Assembly: GCF_000384375.1 (NCBI RefSeq)
Contig: NZ_ARVX01000001.1
Location: forward strand, 496,001-560,000
DNA length: 64,000 nt
Origin: Methylotenera versatilis 79
GTDB lineage: Bacteria > Pseudomonadota > Gammaproteobacteria > Burkholderiales > Methylophilaceae
Direction of reading: 5' to 3'
Each line of letters opens with the position of its first letter. The stretch's first letter is position 1. This document shows positions 11,838 through 20,590 of the stretch, piece after piece. Under the pieces are notes generated by a model. It searched no databases. It was given only the letters and a program-made list of their open reading frames with translations, and was not told where the DNA came from. Made by a program: the position numbers and the translations under genes.

Positions 11838-11865
11838 AAAGTTTTATTTAACTTAATAAAACTTT
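11838..11865 (-). repeat. AT-rich hairpin between tRNA-Thr(GGT) and tuf
   Basis: Arms AAAGTTTTATT and AATAAAACTTT (11 bp, 6-nt loop) lie 96 nt before the tuf start. The stem is almost all A/T. It could mark processing or partial termination between the tRNA part and the tuf part of the transcript; the role is not determined. Confidence 0.4.
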
Positions 11866-11923
11866 AACACTACAACTATTAAAACCATTTTCACTTATCA
11901 ATCATTCTTACTTGGCGCTTTCA

Positions 11924-11998
<75 letters not shown>

Positions 11999-12093
11999 GC
12001 TTGTCTTTTTGACCATGATTCTTAGCGTAGCTTTTAACACCCTTGCTAAACGTAACATTTAGCAAGCTAAGCCACTTTAAGAAACCCAGCATT

Positions 12094-12169
12094 TGGAGCG
12101 GGCGACGAGGCTCGAACTCGCGACATTCAGTTTGGAAAACTGAAACTCTACCAACTGAGCTACACCCGC
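12094..12169 (-). tRNA. tRNA-Gly (anticodon TCC)
   Basis: A 76-nt cloverleaf: acceptor GCGGGTG pairs with CGCCCGC, with a T discriminator and encoded CCA; the anticodon loop TTTCCAA sits between TCAGT and ACTGA (anticodon TCC, Gly). It corresponds to glyT in the E. coli order. Confidence 0.97.
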
Positions 12170-12244
12170 ATAGCCATTAAAATCAACGTCAACAGGCTTA
12201 ATAGCAACCGCTTACCGCTACTACTTCATTGCAAACTACTAAAT

Positions 12245-12331
<87 letters not shown>

Positions 12332-12474
12332 TAACCGAACCCGCGATTATGCTGATTTTTTGACATACTGTCAAACAAATTGAGCATTTATTTAACGATT
12401 AAAGCTGAGTGTATTTTGCGTTAAATGCAACATACTAAAAACTTTAATCGCTATGTGGATTTTGAGTGAGAATT

Positions 12475-12550
12475 TGGTGCCGGATGTCGGAATCGAACTG
12501 ACGACCTTCGCATTACAAGTGCGCTGCTCTACCAACTGAGCTAATCCGGC
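12475..12550 (-). tRNA. tRNA-Thr (anticodon TGT)
   Basis: A 76-nt cloverleaf: acceptor GCCGGAT pairs with ATCCGGC, the anticodon loop is CTTGTAA (anticodon TGT, Thr), and CCA is encoded. It is the first gene of the tRNA-tuf unit on the minus strand, matching thrU of E. coli. Confidence 0.97.
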
Positions 12551-12567
12551 TTTTTCTTGAAGGCGTG

Positions 12568-12573
12568 ACTATA
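12568..12573 (-). promoter_or_regulatory. Candidate -10 element for the tRNA-tuf unit
   Basis: TATAGT on the minus strand lies 17 nt before the mature 5' end of tRNA-Thr(TGT). The following GTCACGCC is G/C-containing, as in stringently controlled stable-RNA promoters. No good -35 hexamer is seen at 16-18 nt, so the call rests on position and the -10 match only. Confidence 0.4.
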
Positions 12574-12671
12574 ACAATTTTATTTATTAAAGCCTAGCCC
12601 CTTTTAGAAAAATAAATGACTTTTATAGTATTTATTTTGACTTGGGCATTACTTGCTTGTTATTTGCTGCA

Positions 12672-13106
12672 TTACTTAACGATAGTTAAGGTTGGTTTCT
12701 TTTTCTCGGGCGTGCTGACTGACTTAGGTGATGCCGCATTAGTTGCGTTATCGGAATCAATATTAATTGATTCATTTTTTGTGTTAACTTTTGCATCAAT
12801 TTCAAAAAACATACCCTGACCATTTTCTCTGGCGAAAATACCCTTAACTGCTTGCATCGGCACATAAATATTTTGCGATACACCACTAAAACGTGCAGAA
12901 AACACAATCGCTTCATTATCCATATGCAAATCTTTGGTGGCCGAATAATTAAGATTAAGTACGATCTCACCATCTTTTACAAACGCCACTGGCACCCGCG
13001 TTTGTGGGTTAACAGCAACCAATAAATGCGGGGTTAGATTATTATCAACGCACCATTCATGAATGGCACGAACCATATAAGGTTTAGTGGATATTAAGTC
13101 ACTCAT
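12672..13106 (-). CDS. sspB: ClpXP protease specificity-enhancing factor SspB
   Basis: Encodes the 144-residue adaptor SspB, which tethers ssrA-tagged proteins to ClpXP. The folded domain (about 1-110) includes KPYMVRAIHEWCVDNNLTPHL and the VPVAFVKDGEIVLNL strand. A charged, Ser/Asn-rich linker follows, and the protein ends TLTIVK, like the short C-terminal ClpX-docking tail of the family. It lies 37 nt downstream of sspA, the usual pairing. Confidence 0.95.
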   Translation of the reverse strand: MSDLISTKPYMVRAIHEWCVDNNLTPHLLVAVNPQTRVPVAFVKDGEIVLNLNYSATKDLHMDNEAIVFSARFSGVSQNIYVPMQAVKGIFARENGQGMFFEIDAKVNTKNESINIDSDNATNAASPKSVSTPEKKKPTLTIVK

Positions 13107-13143
13107 GTGCTTTAAACTTTAGTGAATAAATTAAATATTCAAT

Positions 13144-13743
13144 CTATTTGCGCATCGCTTTTTCTGAAGGCGTCATCGCATCTGCATACAATGGGCGCGA
13201 GAATAAACGCTCTGCATATTTAAGCAATGGCGAAGCTTGGTTTGGCAACTCAATACCATAATGCCCTAAACGCCATAATAAAGGCGTAACAGCCACATCT
13301 AACATGGAATAATCGTCACCTAACAAATAGTTTTGCTTGCTAAAAATAGGCACAATTTGCGTTAGGTTATCGCGAATTGTTTTACGTGCTTTATCTGCAA
13401 TTTCCTGATTATCCGACTCCACATCTTTAATGTGATCGAATAAATCTTTTTCAAAATTATACAAAAACAATCTAGCGCGCGCGCGCATGACTGGATCTGC
13501 TGGCATTAATTGTGGGTGCGGAAAGCGCTCATCAATGTATTCATTGATAATGTTCGCTTCACTTAACACTAAATCGCGCTCAACTAATACCGGCACTGCG
13601 TTATACGGGTTTAACACGGCCAAATCTTCTGGCTTATTGGCTAAGTCTACGTCAATCACTTCAAAATCCATGCCTTTTTCAAACAGCACAATACGGCAGC
13701 GATGGCTAAACGGATCGACCGTGCCTGAGTATAATTTCATCAT
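13144..13743 (-). CDS. sspA: Stringent starvation protein A (GST fold)
   Basis: Encodes a 199-residue SspA-like protein. The N-terminal thioredoxin-like half (MKLYSGTVDPFSHRCRIVLFEKGM, then NPYNAVPVLVERDLVLSEANII) and a helical C-terminal half give a GST fold; SspA proteins bind RNA polymerase rather than act as glutathione transferases. PFSHRCR is the SspA version of the active-site region. Two adjacent ATGs (13743 and 13740) could start it; the Shine-Dalgarno region is weak. It lies downstream of petABC, as in many betaproteobacteria. Confidence 0.93.
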   Translation of the reverse strand: MMKLYSGTVDPFSHRCRIVLFEKGMDFEVIDVDLANKPEDLAVLNPYNAVPVLVERDLVLSEANIINEYIDERFPHPQLMPADPVMRARARLFLYNFEKDLFDHIKDVESDNQEIADKARKTIRDNLTQIVPIFSKQNYLLGDDYSMLDVAVTPLLWRLGHYGIELPNQASPLLKYAERLFSRPLYADAMTPSEKAMRK

Positions 13744-13857
13744 AATCTTTGTTTCTTTCTTAAATTAGAAATGCGTTCTAATCGCTCATTTTTGCGACAC
13801 TAATTATCAGCATCGCTGTATTTCTATTTAATGCTTACTTTATTGCTTAACTAGCTA

Positions 13858-14565
13858 TTACTTAATATCTTTCCAGTATTCAGTTTTGAGTTTTTTAGCC
13901 AAAACTAAAAGCACACCTAAAAACAGCAATACCCACCAACCCATGTGCTTACGGCTTTGCTTACCAGGCTCAGCCATAAACGCCATATAGTTGGTTAAAT
14001 CAGCAACGAATGCATTGTATTCAGATGGACTCAATTTGCCTGGTTTTAACAGCTCTAACTGATGCGTTTCATGATTCAGCACTTGCTCACCTTGCAACTC
14101 ATACAACACATGTGGCATGGCTACTTTCGGATACACCGTATTATTCCAACCCGTTGGCGTTGTGCTGTCACGATAAAATCCGCGCATATAGGCGTAGACC
14201 CAATCCGCGCCACGAGCACGCACTTCAACCGACAAATCTGGCGGCGTTACACCAAACCATTTTTTTGCTTCCACTGGATCAATCGACACCTGCATGGTGT
14301 CACCCACTTTTTCACCGGCAAACAACAAATTATCTTTGATTTGTTTTTCGGTTAAACCAATATCCATCAAGCGGTTATAACGCATGTATTTTGCACTATG
14401 GCAATTAAGGCAATAATTCACAAAAGAATGCGCGCCGCGTTGTAATGAAGCTTTGTCGCTAGGATTAATCGGCGCAGTGATGCTAATTTCCGATTCATTT
14501 GCCAGCGCAATAAGTGGCAAAAATGCTAATAAAGTTAATAGTTTTTTGATGTTAGAAATTTTCAT
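13858..14565 (-). CDS. petC: Ubiquinol-cytochrome c reductase, cytochrome c1
   Basis: Encodes the 235-residue cytochrome c1 subunit of the bc1 complex, which passes electrons from the Rieske centre to soluble cytochrome c. It has a signal peptide (residues 1-22), a heme c site CLNCH (52-56) and a C-terminal membrane anchor (about 209-226). The axial-ligand region is seen as KVAMPHVLYE. It starts 1 nt after the petB stop, so the two are translationally coupled. Heme attachment would use the CcsA/ResB system encoded at 38.7-41.8 kb. Confidence 0.96.
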   Translation of the reverse strand: MKISNIKKLLTLLAFLPLIALANESEISITAPINPSDKASLQRGAHSFVNYCLNCHSAKYMRYNRLMDIGLTEKQIKDNLLFAGEKVGDTMQVSIDPVEAKKWFGVTPPDLSVEVRARGADWVYAYMRGFYRDSTTPTGWNNTVYPKVAMPHVLYELQGEQVLNHETHQLELLKPGKLSPSEYNAFVADLTNYMAFMAEPGKQSRKHMGWWVLLFLGVLLVLAKKLKTEYWKDIK

Positions 14566-14566
14566 A

Positions 14567-15880
14567 TCAACCCACCACTCTCTCTGGCACAGGCTTGGTT
14601 TTATCTTTTGCTGTGTACCAAGGCATTAAGATAAAGAATGCAAAGTAGATCACAGTAAAAACACGCGCAACCACTGTCGCACGATCTGCACCGCTTAACC
14701 AGCTACCAAATTGGCCCCAAATATTTGATGGAACCGTACCCAAATAACCTAACACTAAAAAGCTCACGACAAACGCAGCTAGCCATTTTTTATACAATCC
14801 ACCACGATAGCGAATGGACTTCACTGGGCTTTTATCCAGCCAAGGCAATAACGCAAATATCATGACTGATAGACCCATCGCTGCCACACCTGGAAACTGT
14901 GAGTTAAAAATCGGCGGCACAGCACGTAAAATTGAGTAATACGGAGTGAAATACCAAACGGGTGCAATGTGCGCAGGCGTTTTAAGCGGATCTGCTGGAA
15001 CAAAGTTATTGGCTTCAATAAAGTAGCCGCCCATTTCCGGCGAAAAGAATAAGATGCTGGCAAACACGATTAAAAACACCACCACGCCGACCAAATCTTT
15101 AACCGTGTAATAAGGGTGAAATGGAATGCCATCCAATGGAATACCGGTTTTTTTGTCTTTTTTGGCCTTGATTTCGATACCGTCAGGATTATTCGAACCG
15201 ACTTCGTGTAAGGCAACCAAATGCACAGCCACTAAACCAGCCAACACAAACGGCAACGCAATCACGTGAAAAGCAAAAAAGCGGTTCAAGGTTGCATCAG
15301 ATATTAGGTAGTCGCCACGCAGCCATTCCGATAAATCAGGACCAATGAATGGAATTGTCGCGAACAAGTTCACAATCACTTGCGCACCCCAATACGACAT
15401 CTGCCCCCAAGGTAATAGGTAACCAAAAAACGCTTCACCCATCAACACTAAGAAAATGCCAACGCCAAATAACCAAATTAACTCTCTTGGATTTCTGTAA
15501 GAGCCATAAATCAAGCCACGGAACATGTGCAAGTAAACCACCACAAAAAACATGGAAGCGCCAGTAGAGTGCATGTAACGAATGATATTGCCGCCAAACA
15601 CGTCACGCATGATGTATTCAACTGAAGCAAATGCTTGTTGCGCATCTGGCTTATAGTGCATGGTTAAGAAAATGCCGGTAACGATCTGCAGCACCAGAAT
15701 TAACAAAGCAAGCGAGCCAAAAAAATACCAAAAATTGAAGTTTTTTGGTGCGTAATATTCGGTTAAGTGCGCTTTAACAAAACTGGTGACTGGCAATCTT
15801 GCATCAACCCAACCCATTAAACCGTTTGGTTCGGTTTTGCCCGCTTCGATTTTAGATGATTCTATTTTGGATAGCGCCAT
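14567..15880 (-). CDS. petB: Ubiquinol-cytochrome c reductase, cytochrome b
   Basis: Encodes the 437-residue cytochrome b, the membrane core of complex III with the quinone sites. Heme ligands are H104/H118 and H205/H220; the 15-residue spacing of the second pair agrees with my recollection of beta/gamma-proteobacterial forms. The Qo-site motif reads PVWY rather than the mitochondrial PEWY, also usual for this group. About eight membrane helices are visible. It sits between petA (2 nt) and petC (1 nt). The N-terminal ~20 residues are a charged extension. Confidence 0.97.
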   Translation of the reverse strand: MALSKIESSKIEAGKTEPNGLMGWVDARLPVTSFVKAHLTEYYAPKNFNFWYFFGSLALLILVLQIVTGIFLTMHYKPDAQQAFASVEYIMRDVFGGNIIRYMHSTGASMFFVVVYLHMFRGLIYGSYRNPRELIWLFGVGIFLVLMGEAFFGYLLPWGQMSYWGAQVIVNLFATIPFIGPDLSEWLRGDYLISDATLNRFFAFHVIALPFVLAGLVAVHLVALHEVGSNNPDGIEIKAKKDKKTGIPLDGIPFHPYYTVKDLVGVVVFLIVFASILFFSPEMGGYFIEANNFVPADPLKTPAHIAPVWYFTPYYSILRAVPPIFNSQFPGVAAMGLSVMIFALLPWLDKSPVKSIRYRGGLYKKWLAAFVVSFLVLGYLGTVPSNIWGQFGSWLSGADRATVVARVFTVIYFAFFILMPWYTAKDKTKPVPERVVG

Positions 15881-15882
15881 GA

Positions 15883-16560
15883 TTAAGCCTCCGCTTTCGT
15901 GTCAACACCAATCAGCAGAGTTGTGTCAGTTAAGTATTGATAAGGTGGCACTACCAAATTGATTGGCGCAGGGGAACCTTTAAAAACGCGACCTGCTAAA
16001 TCGAATTTTGAACCATGACAAGGACAGAAAAAACCACCTGTCCAGTTTTCACCCATATCACCACCTGCTTGTATTTTTTCAGTAGGTGAACAACCAAGAT
16101 GCGTGCAAATACCAACCACTACAGCTAAATTAGGCTTGATAGAACGACTGGCATTTTTGCAATAAGTTGGCTGCTGCGGCACTTCACAATTAGGGTCAGA
16201 AAGCTGATCATTGTGTTTCGCAAGTTCTGACGTCATTTGATCGGTACGATTGATAATCCACACAGGCTTACCACGCCATTCGGCAGTGATCATAGTGCCT
16301 GGTGCAATTTTGCTAACATCCACTTCAACTGGCGCACCAGCGGCTTTTGCGCGCTCACTTGGCAACATGCTACCCACAAATGGAACCGCTACTGCCGCAG
16401 CGCCTAATGCGCCAACACCTGCAGTTGCTGCGATTAAAAAGTTACGTTTTTCTTGGTTAACTTTAGAAGGAGCGGAAAATGATAATCCTTGATTATTGCT
16501 TAAATCTTTATTAGCTGAATCTTTACTAGATGCGTCTTTGTCAATTTTGTTGTCTGACAT
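15883..16560 (-). CDS. petA: Ubiquinol-cytochrome c reductase, Rieske iron-sulfur subunit
   Basis: Encodes the 225-residue Rieske protein. The [2Fe-2S] motifs CTHLGCS and CPCHGS are intact. A 37-residue Lys/Asp/Ser-rich N-terminus precedes EKRNFL and a hydrophobic anchor (about 41-66); this is a Tat-type signal in which Lys38 replaces the first of the twin arginines. In its family the folded protein is exported by Tat, and tatABC lie about 2 kb away. First gene of petABC, with a promoter and an inverted repeat in its leader. Confidence 0.96.
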   Translation of the reverse strand: MSDNKIDKDASSKDSANKDLSNNQGLSFSAPSKVNQEKRNFLIAATAGVGALGAAAVAVPFVGSMLPSERAKAAGAPVEVDVSKIAPGTMITAEWRGKPVWIINRTDQMTSELAKHNDQLSDPNCEVPQQPTYCKNASRSIKPNLAVVVGICTHLGCSPTEKIQAGGDMGENWTGGFFCPCHGSKFDLAGRVFKGSPAPINLVVPPYQYLTDTTLLIGVDTKAEA

Positions 16561-16612
16561 TGTTTTCCTTTAACTTGCCTTTTTGGGGCAATGCTATTAA
16601 TGATGGCGCTGA

Positions 16613-16647
16613 ATTAACATTAATCTGCCCAACCAATTAATGTTAAT
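16613..16647. repeat. Perfect 12-bp inverted repeat in the petABC leader
   Basis: ATTAACATTAAT (16613-16624) and ATTAATGTTAAT (16636-16647) are perfect 12-bp complements around an 11-nt centre. The element lies 53-87 nt before the petA start and just downstream of the candidate promoter. It could be an operator for a dimeric regulator or a leader hairpin; no T-run follows that would make it a terminator. Confidence 0.6.
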
Positions 16648-16673
16648 AAATGTGCTTAATTGCAAAGCGCATG

Positions 16674-16702
16674 ATTATACAATTTTTTGCAAAATAAGCC
16701 AA
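16674..16702 (-). promoter_or_regulatory. Candidate sigma-70 promoter of petABC
   Basis: On the minus strand TTGGCT (16697-16702) and a perfect TATAAT (16674-16679) are separated by 17 nt. Transcription would start near 16667, giving a leader of about 107 nt that contains the 12-bp inverted repeat. Confidence 0.55.
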
Positions 16703-16761
16703 ATATATTTTCATAAGTAGTTGAAAATTAACAATTAATACGACTTACTTATTATTGTTAA

Positions 16762-17523
16762 CTACACAGGATTGTCGCAATCTATAAACGTATGCTTCAA
16801 GCCAAATGCTTGCGCTAAATGTTCGCCTAACGCTTGCACACCGTAACGTTCTGTTGCGTGATGCCCTGCTGAAATATATGCGATACCCGCTTCACGCGCG
16901 ACGTGTACAGTCGGTTCAGAAATCTCACCGCTGATATAAACATCAGCGCCAGCTTCAACTGCTTGCTCTATGTATCCTTGCGCAGCGCCTGTGCATAAGG
17001 CAATTTTCTGTATTGGCCGCTCTAAATCGCCAATCACCTGTGAAGGGCGATTAAGCGCCAAATTTAAACTTTCAACAAATTTTTTGAGCGATAACGACTG
17101 ATTTAATTCAGCCAAAGCAATCAAATTTGGCTCATTTTTATGTTTCTGACCAGCCCAGTTTGTTATGGTTAACCCTAATTTCTTTGCTAGCATCACATTA
17201 TTGCCGAACTCAGCATGTGCATCCAACGGCAAATGATAAGCAAGCAGACTGATATCATGTTTCAGCAAAAACTGAATACGGCGTTTTTTAATGCCAATAA
17301 TTGGCATGGACTCACCTCGCCAGAAATAACCGTGATGCACTAATATCGCATCTGCATTGGCCTCAAATGCCGCTTCGAGCAAGTTATAGCTGGCAGTCAC
17401 GCCTGTCACAATATGTCTGACTTCTGACTTGCCTTCCACTTGCAAACCATTTGGGCAGTAATCGTTAAAACGTTCAGGTTGAAGTAATTGATTTAAATAG
17501 TTATTCAGGTCACTTAATTTCAT
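16762..17523 (-). CDS. Nif3-like dinuclear metal-center protein
   Basis: Encodes a 253-residue member of the Nif3/YbgI (DUF34) family, a conserved group with a two-metal site and no settled general function; databases often name it GTP cyclohydrolase 1 type 2. The metal-binding motif LVHHGYFW and later His-containing segments (YISAGHHATERYGVQ) are visible. The protein opens MKLSDLNNYLNQLLQP. It is divergent from the DegS-type protease gene with a 58-nt gap, and lies upstream of petABC on the same strand, 201 nt away. Confidence 0.9.
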   Translation of the reverse strand: MKLSDLNNYLNQLLQPERFNDYCPNGLQVEGKSEVRHIVTGVTASYNLLEAAFEANADAILVHHGYFWRGESMPIIGIKKRRIQFLLKHDISLLAYHLPLDAHAEFGNNVMLAKKLGLTITNWAGQKHKNEPNLIALAELNQSLSLKKFVESLNLALNRPSQVIGDLERPIQKIALCTGAAQGYIEQAVEAGADVYISGEISEPTVHVAREAGIAYISAGHHATERYGVQALGEHLAQAFGLKHTFIDCDNPV

Positions 17524-17581
17524 GCGTATTCGCCCTTATTTCACCTATACTAATAGTCATCACATTTTAGCAGTTTAAAAC

Positions 17582-18766
17582 ATGCAAAGAATCTGGCTTA
17601 TTTTTGCGCAATCGGTCACCGCCTGCCTAGGTATTTTATTTGTATTGCGTTTGTTTTATCCGCAACTACTCAATACAGCACAAGAACCTATCACCATTAA
17701 ACAGGTTCAACCTAACCTCAAAGCTGGCACGATCAGTCCTAAAGTCACCTCTAAAGGAAGCTATAGTGAGGCTGCAAGAAAAGCCATGCCAGCGGTGGTT
17801 AACATCTTCACATCTAGCCAAAAAACGACAGCTAATCCTCAACAGCAATATAAAGATGACCCTTTATTCAAGCATTTTTTTGGTGATCAGTTAGAAAACA
17901 ATGAAGATGAACAGCCAGATAGCAGTCTCGGTAGTGGTGTTATCGTTAGCGAACAGGGTTTAATTTTAACCAATGACCACGTTGTGGCCAGTGCAGACGA
18001 AATTGAGATTTTATTATCTGATGGCAGAAAATTACCGGCAAAAGTAGTGGGTACTGACCCCGAAACAGATCTGGCAGTGATTAAAGTCGATGCAGATAAA
18101 TTACCTTCTATCACCTTTGCAGCAACGGATAAATTAGATGTCGGCGATGTGGTATTGGCGATTGGCAATCCGTTTGGTGTCGGGCAAACCGTCACCCAAG
18201 GCATCGTGAGTGCGCTTGGTCGTAATCATTTAGGTATCAATACTTTCGAAAACTTTATTCAAACCGATGCTTCAATCAACCCTGGCAATTCTGGCGGCGC
18301 ATTGATTGATACTGAGGGAAATTTGGTTGGTATTAATAGCGCTATTTATTCACGCAGTGGCGGCTCTATGGGTATTGGCTTTGCGATACCGGCAAGCTTG
18401 GCCAAACAGGTGATGGAACAAATTGCGTTAAGTGGTAGCGTTACCCGTGGCTGGATTGGTATTGAAGCGCAAGACATCACGCCAGAACTGGCCGAATCAT
18501 TTAAGCTAGATAAAGTGCAAGGTTCGCTGATTGCAGGTGTGTTGCGCGACAGCCCAGCGTATGTTGCTGGCGTTAAATCTGGCGATGTTTTGCTAGCAAT
18601 TAATAATCACGAAGTAACCGATAGCAGCAGCATGCTCAACATTATTGCCGTGCTAAAACCGAATGAAAAAGCAGTGTTAACACTTGCTAGAAATCAAAAA
18701 AATATCAAAATTGGTGTATTAATTGGTAAACGGCCCAAGCCAACAGCAGTAAGAAAACAAGATTAA
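17582..18766 (+). CDS. Membrane-anchored DegS/HtrA-type serine protease
   Basis: Encodes a 394-residue HtrA-family protease. An N-terminal uncleaved anchor (about 5-26) puts the protease in the periplasm. The catalytic triad is H133 (TNDHVV), D163 (DPETDLAVI) and S237 (NPGNSGGAL), and a single PDZ domain follows (about 280-380). One PDZ and a membrane anchor fit DegS rather than DegP. DegS starts the sigma-E response in E. coli; whether this one acts on an anti-sigma factor is unknown. It converges on tatC with only 17 nt between stops. Confidence 0.92.
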   Translation: MQRIWLIFAQSVTACLGILFVLRLFYPQLLNTAQEPITIKQVQPNLKAGTISPKVTSKGSYSEAARKAMPAVVNIFTSSQKTTANPQQQYKDDPLFKHFFGDQLENNEDEQPDSSLGSGVIVSEQGLILTNDHVVASADEIEILLSDGRKLPAKVVGTDPETDLAVIKVDADKLPSITFAATDKLDVGDVVLAIGNPFGVGQTVTQGIVSALGRNHLGINTFENFIQTDASINPGNSGGALIDTEGNLVGINSAIYSRSGGSMGIGFAIPASLAKQVMEQIALSGSVTRGWIGIEAQDITPELAESFKLDKVQGSLIAGVLRDSPAYVAGVKSGDVLLAINNHEVTDSSSMLNIIAVLKPNEKAVLTLARNQKNIKIGVLIGKRPKPTAVRKQD

Positions 18767-18783
18767 AGCATCATTAGCATTTA

Positions 18784-19542
18784 TTAAGTTTCACTAGCTT
18801 TTGTTTCACTAGCTTTTAGTGAGTTGGTTTTAGGCGTTGTATATAACGCCACCAAAATACCCACTTCATATAAAAGCCACAATGGCACGGCCAACATAAA
18901 CTGCGAAATAATATCAGGTGGCGTAAAAATAGCGCCCAAGATAAAAGCGCCAACAATCACATATCCGCGCACCTCTTTCAATTGTGCAATGCTCACCCAA
19001 CCAAAACGTGCAATTAGCACCACGGCAATCGGCACCTCAAACGCTAAACCAAACGCCATAAAAAGCGTCAATACAAAATCTAAATACTCAGCAATATCTG
19101 TCATCACTGCAACGCCTGCTGGCGCACTATGTATGATAAATCCAAACACTGTGGGAAAAACGGCAAAGTACGCAAATGCCATCCCAATTACAAATAGCAA
19201 ACTACTTGCCACAATAACTGGCACCATCAATTTTTTTTCATGATTGTATAAACCGGGCGAAATAAATGCCCAAATTTGATACAAAGTATGTGGTAGAGAA
19301 ATTACGAAAGCCGCCATCATTGCCACTTTCATCGGCACGAAAAATGGTGTAGTCACTGCGGTCGCAATCATCTGACCACCAGCAGGCAGCTTAGTAAGCA
19401 TCGGCTCTGCCAGCAAAGCGTATATTTTATTGGCGAAAGGAAATAGGCCAATAAATACGATGACAAAACCCAATACGATTCTGAGCAGTCGATTACGCAA
19501 CTCAATTAAATGTGAGATAAACGATTCAGTAGGCGTGGGCAT
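18784..19542 (-). CDS. tatC: Sec-independent protein translocase TatC
   Basis: Encodes the 252-residue TatC, the six-helix receptor that recognises twin-arginine signals with TatB. SFISHLIELRNRLLR at the N-terminus and the periplasmic loop region with FPTVFGFII are typical. The last residues are KASETKASET, encoded by a perfect 15-bp tandem repeat (18788-18817), so the tail has been duplicated. It ends tatABC, 5 nt after tatB. Its cargo probably includes the Rieske protein. Confidence 0.96.
   Translation of the reverse strand: MPTPTESFISHLIELRNRLLRIVLGFVIVFIGLFPFANKIYALLAEPMLTKLPAGGQMIATAVTTPFFVPMKVAMMAAFVISLPHTLYQIWAFISPGLYNHEKKLMVPVIVASSLLFVIGMAFAYFAVFPTVFGFIIHSAPAGVAVMTDIAEYLDFVLTLFMAFGLAFEVPIAVVLIARFGWVSIAQLKEVRGYVIVGAFILGAIFTPPDIISQFMLAVPLWLLYEVGILVALYTTPKTNSLKASETKASET
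18788..18817. repeat. 15-bp tandem repeat at the tatC 3' end
   Basis: The unit GTTTCACTAGCTTTT (plus strand) occurs twice without change, at 18788-18802 and 18803-18817. On the coding strand it gives two KASET pentapeptides at the very C-terminus of TatC, in frame. Confidence 0.85.
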
Positions 19543-19547
19543 TTGCG

Positions 19548-19991
19548 CTAAACCTCAACTTTTTTTGTTTTTTTAACGGGTTTAGCTTTAACGACTTTTT
19601 CTGAACCTTCAGAAATAACTTTAGTAGATTTCGCCCGCGGTTTTCGAGCAGTTGTTTGTTTTTGAATCGGCGCTTGATTTTGAGCAAGATTTGGCGCAGG
19701 TTCAGCTTTACTACTACCTAAATCTGCAATTGAATTTTCAACTTGATTGACTTGTTGATGAATATTTTGCTCTGCACTAACAACCGCATGGCTGATTTCT
19801 TGCTGCAATTTTTGCAATTCTTCAAACCGAAATTCGCGATTGACCTCTTCTTTTACCTGTGTCGCGTAACGTTGCATGCGCCCAGTCAACGCGCCTATCG
19901 TGCGTGCTACTTTTGGTAATTTTTCTGGGCCAATAACCAATAAAGCTACGATAGCAATGACAAACAGTTCCGAAAAGGAAATACCAAACAT
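19548..19991 (-). CDS. tatB: Sec-independent protein translocase TatB
   Basis: Encodes the 147-residue TatB, which with TatC forms the receptor complex for folded Tat substrates. The N-terminal helix (MFGISFSELFVIAIVALLVI), then GPEKLPKVARTIG and an amphipathic helix, are the family hallmarks. The C-terminal third is a Lys/Ala-rich, poorly conserved tail ending KPVKKTKKVEV. It lies 5 nt after tatA and 5 nt before tatC. Confidence 0.95.
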   Translation of the reverse strand: MFGISFSELFVIAIVALLVIGPEKLPKVARTIGALTGRMQRYATQVKEEVNREFRFEELQKLQQEISHAVVSAEQNIHQQVNQVENSIADLGSSKAEPAPNLAQNQAPIQKQTTARKPRAKSTKVISEGSEKVVKAKPVKKTKKVEV

Positions 19992-19996
19992 TACAA

Positions 19997-20221
19997 TTAA
20001 CTCTTAGTCTTGTGAGTGACTTCACCTTCAATAGTTGTGCCAGATTGATGTGGCTGAGTATCAACTTTAGCGTCAGTTACCTGCTCATCTTTCATGGCCT
20101 TTTTAAACTCATTTACTGCACCACCAACATCGCTACCCATATTCTTTAATTTTTTAGTGCCAAATATTAAAACGACAATCAATAAGACGATTAACCAATG
20201 CCACAAACTGAATGAACCCAT
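19997..20221 (-). CDS. tatA: Sec-independent protein translocase TatA
   Basis: Encodes the 74-residue TatA, which oligomerises to form the translocation path. A short N-terminal membrane helix ([16 protein letters not shown]) is followed by [22 protein letters not shown], the conserved amphipathic helix with its hinge. The gene opens tatABC, 48 nt after hinT on the same strand, so it is probably transcribed with the upstream his genes. Confidence 0.96.
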   Translation of the reverse strand: MGSFSLWHWLIVLLIVVLIFGTKKLKNMGSDVGGAVNEFKKAMKDEQVTDAKVDTQPHQSGTTIEGEVTHKTKS

Positions 20222-20269
20222 GATGCTCTCCTAAATTTAGTTATTTAGCTAATTTGCTTTTGTAGGCAA

Positions 20270-20590
20270 TTAATTGCCGCCAAATACATGAACGTGAATA
20301 TGAAATACTTCCTGACCGCCTTCGCGACCAGTATTGATCAGCGTTTTAAAGCCTGTCAAGCCTTGGCTTTCTGCCAATTTCGGCGCCAACAATAATGCTT
20401 TACCCAATAAGGATTCTTGTGCTTCTGTGCAATCTTTTAAGGTTTCAATATGTTGTTTGGGTACAATTAAAAAATGTATCTTTGCCATAGGCTTAATGTC
20501 ATGAAAGGCAATAAAGCTGTCATCTTCATAGATTTTTTTGGCTGGAATATCGCCAGCAATAATTTTACAAAAAATACAGTCCGCGCTCAT
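20270..20590 (-). CDS. hinT: HIT-family purine nucleoside phosphoramidase
   Basis: Encodes a 106-residue histidine-triad protein. The triad HIHVHVFGG lies at residues 97-105 and CIFC at 5-8 resembles the N-terminal metal site of part of the family. HinT enzymes hydrolyse AMP-lysine-type phosphoramidates. The ATG overlaps the hisE stop codon by one base (TAATG), so it is coupled to the his operon; the his-hinT-tat order is common in betaproteobacteria. Confidence 0.93.
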   Translation of the reverse strand: MSADCIFCKIIAGDIPAKKIYEDDSFIAFHDIKPMAKIHFLIVPKQHIETLKDCTEAQESLLGKALLLAPKLAESQGLTGFKTLINTGREGGQEVFHIHVHVFGGN

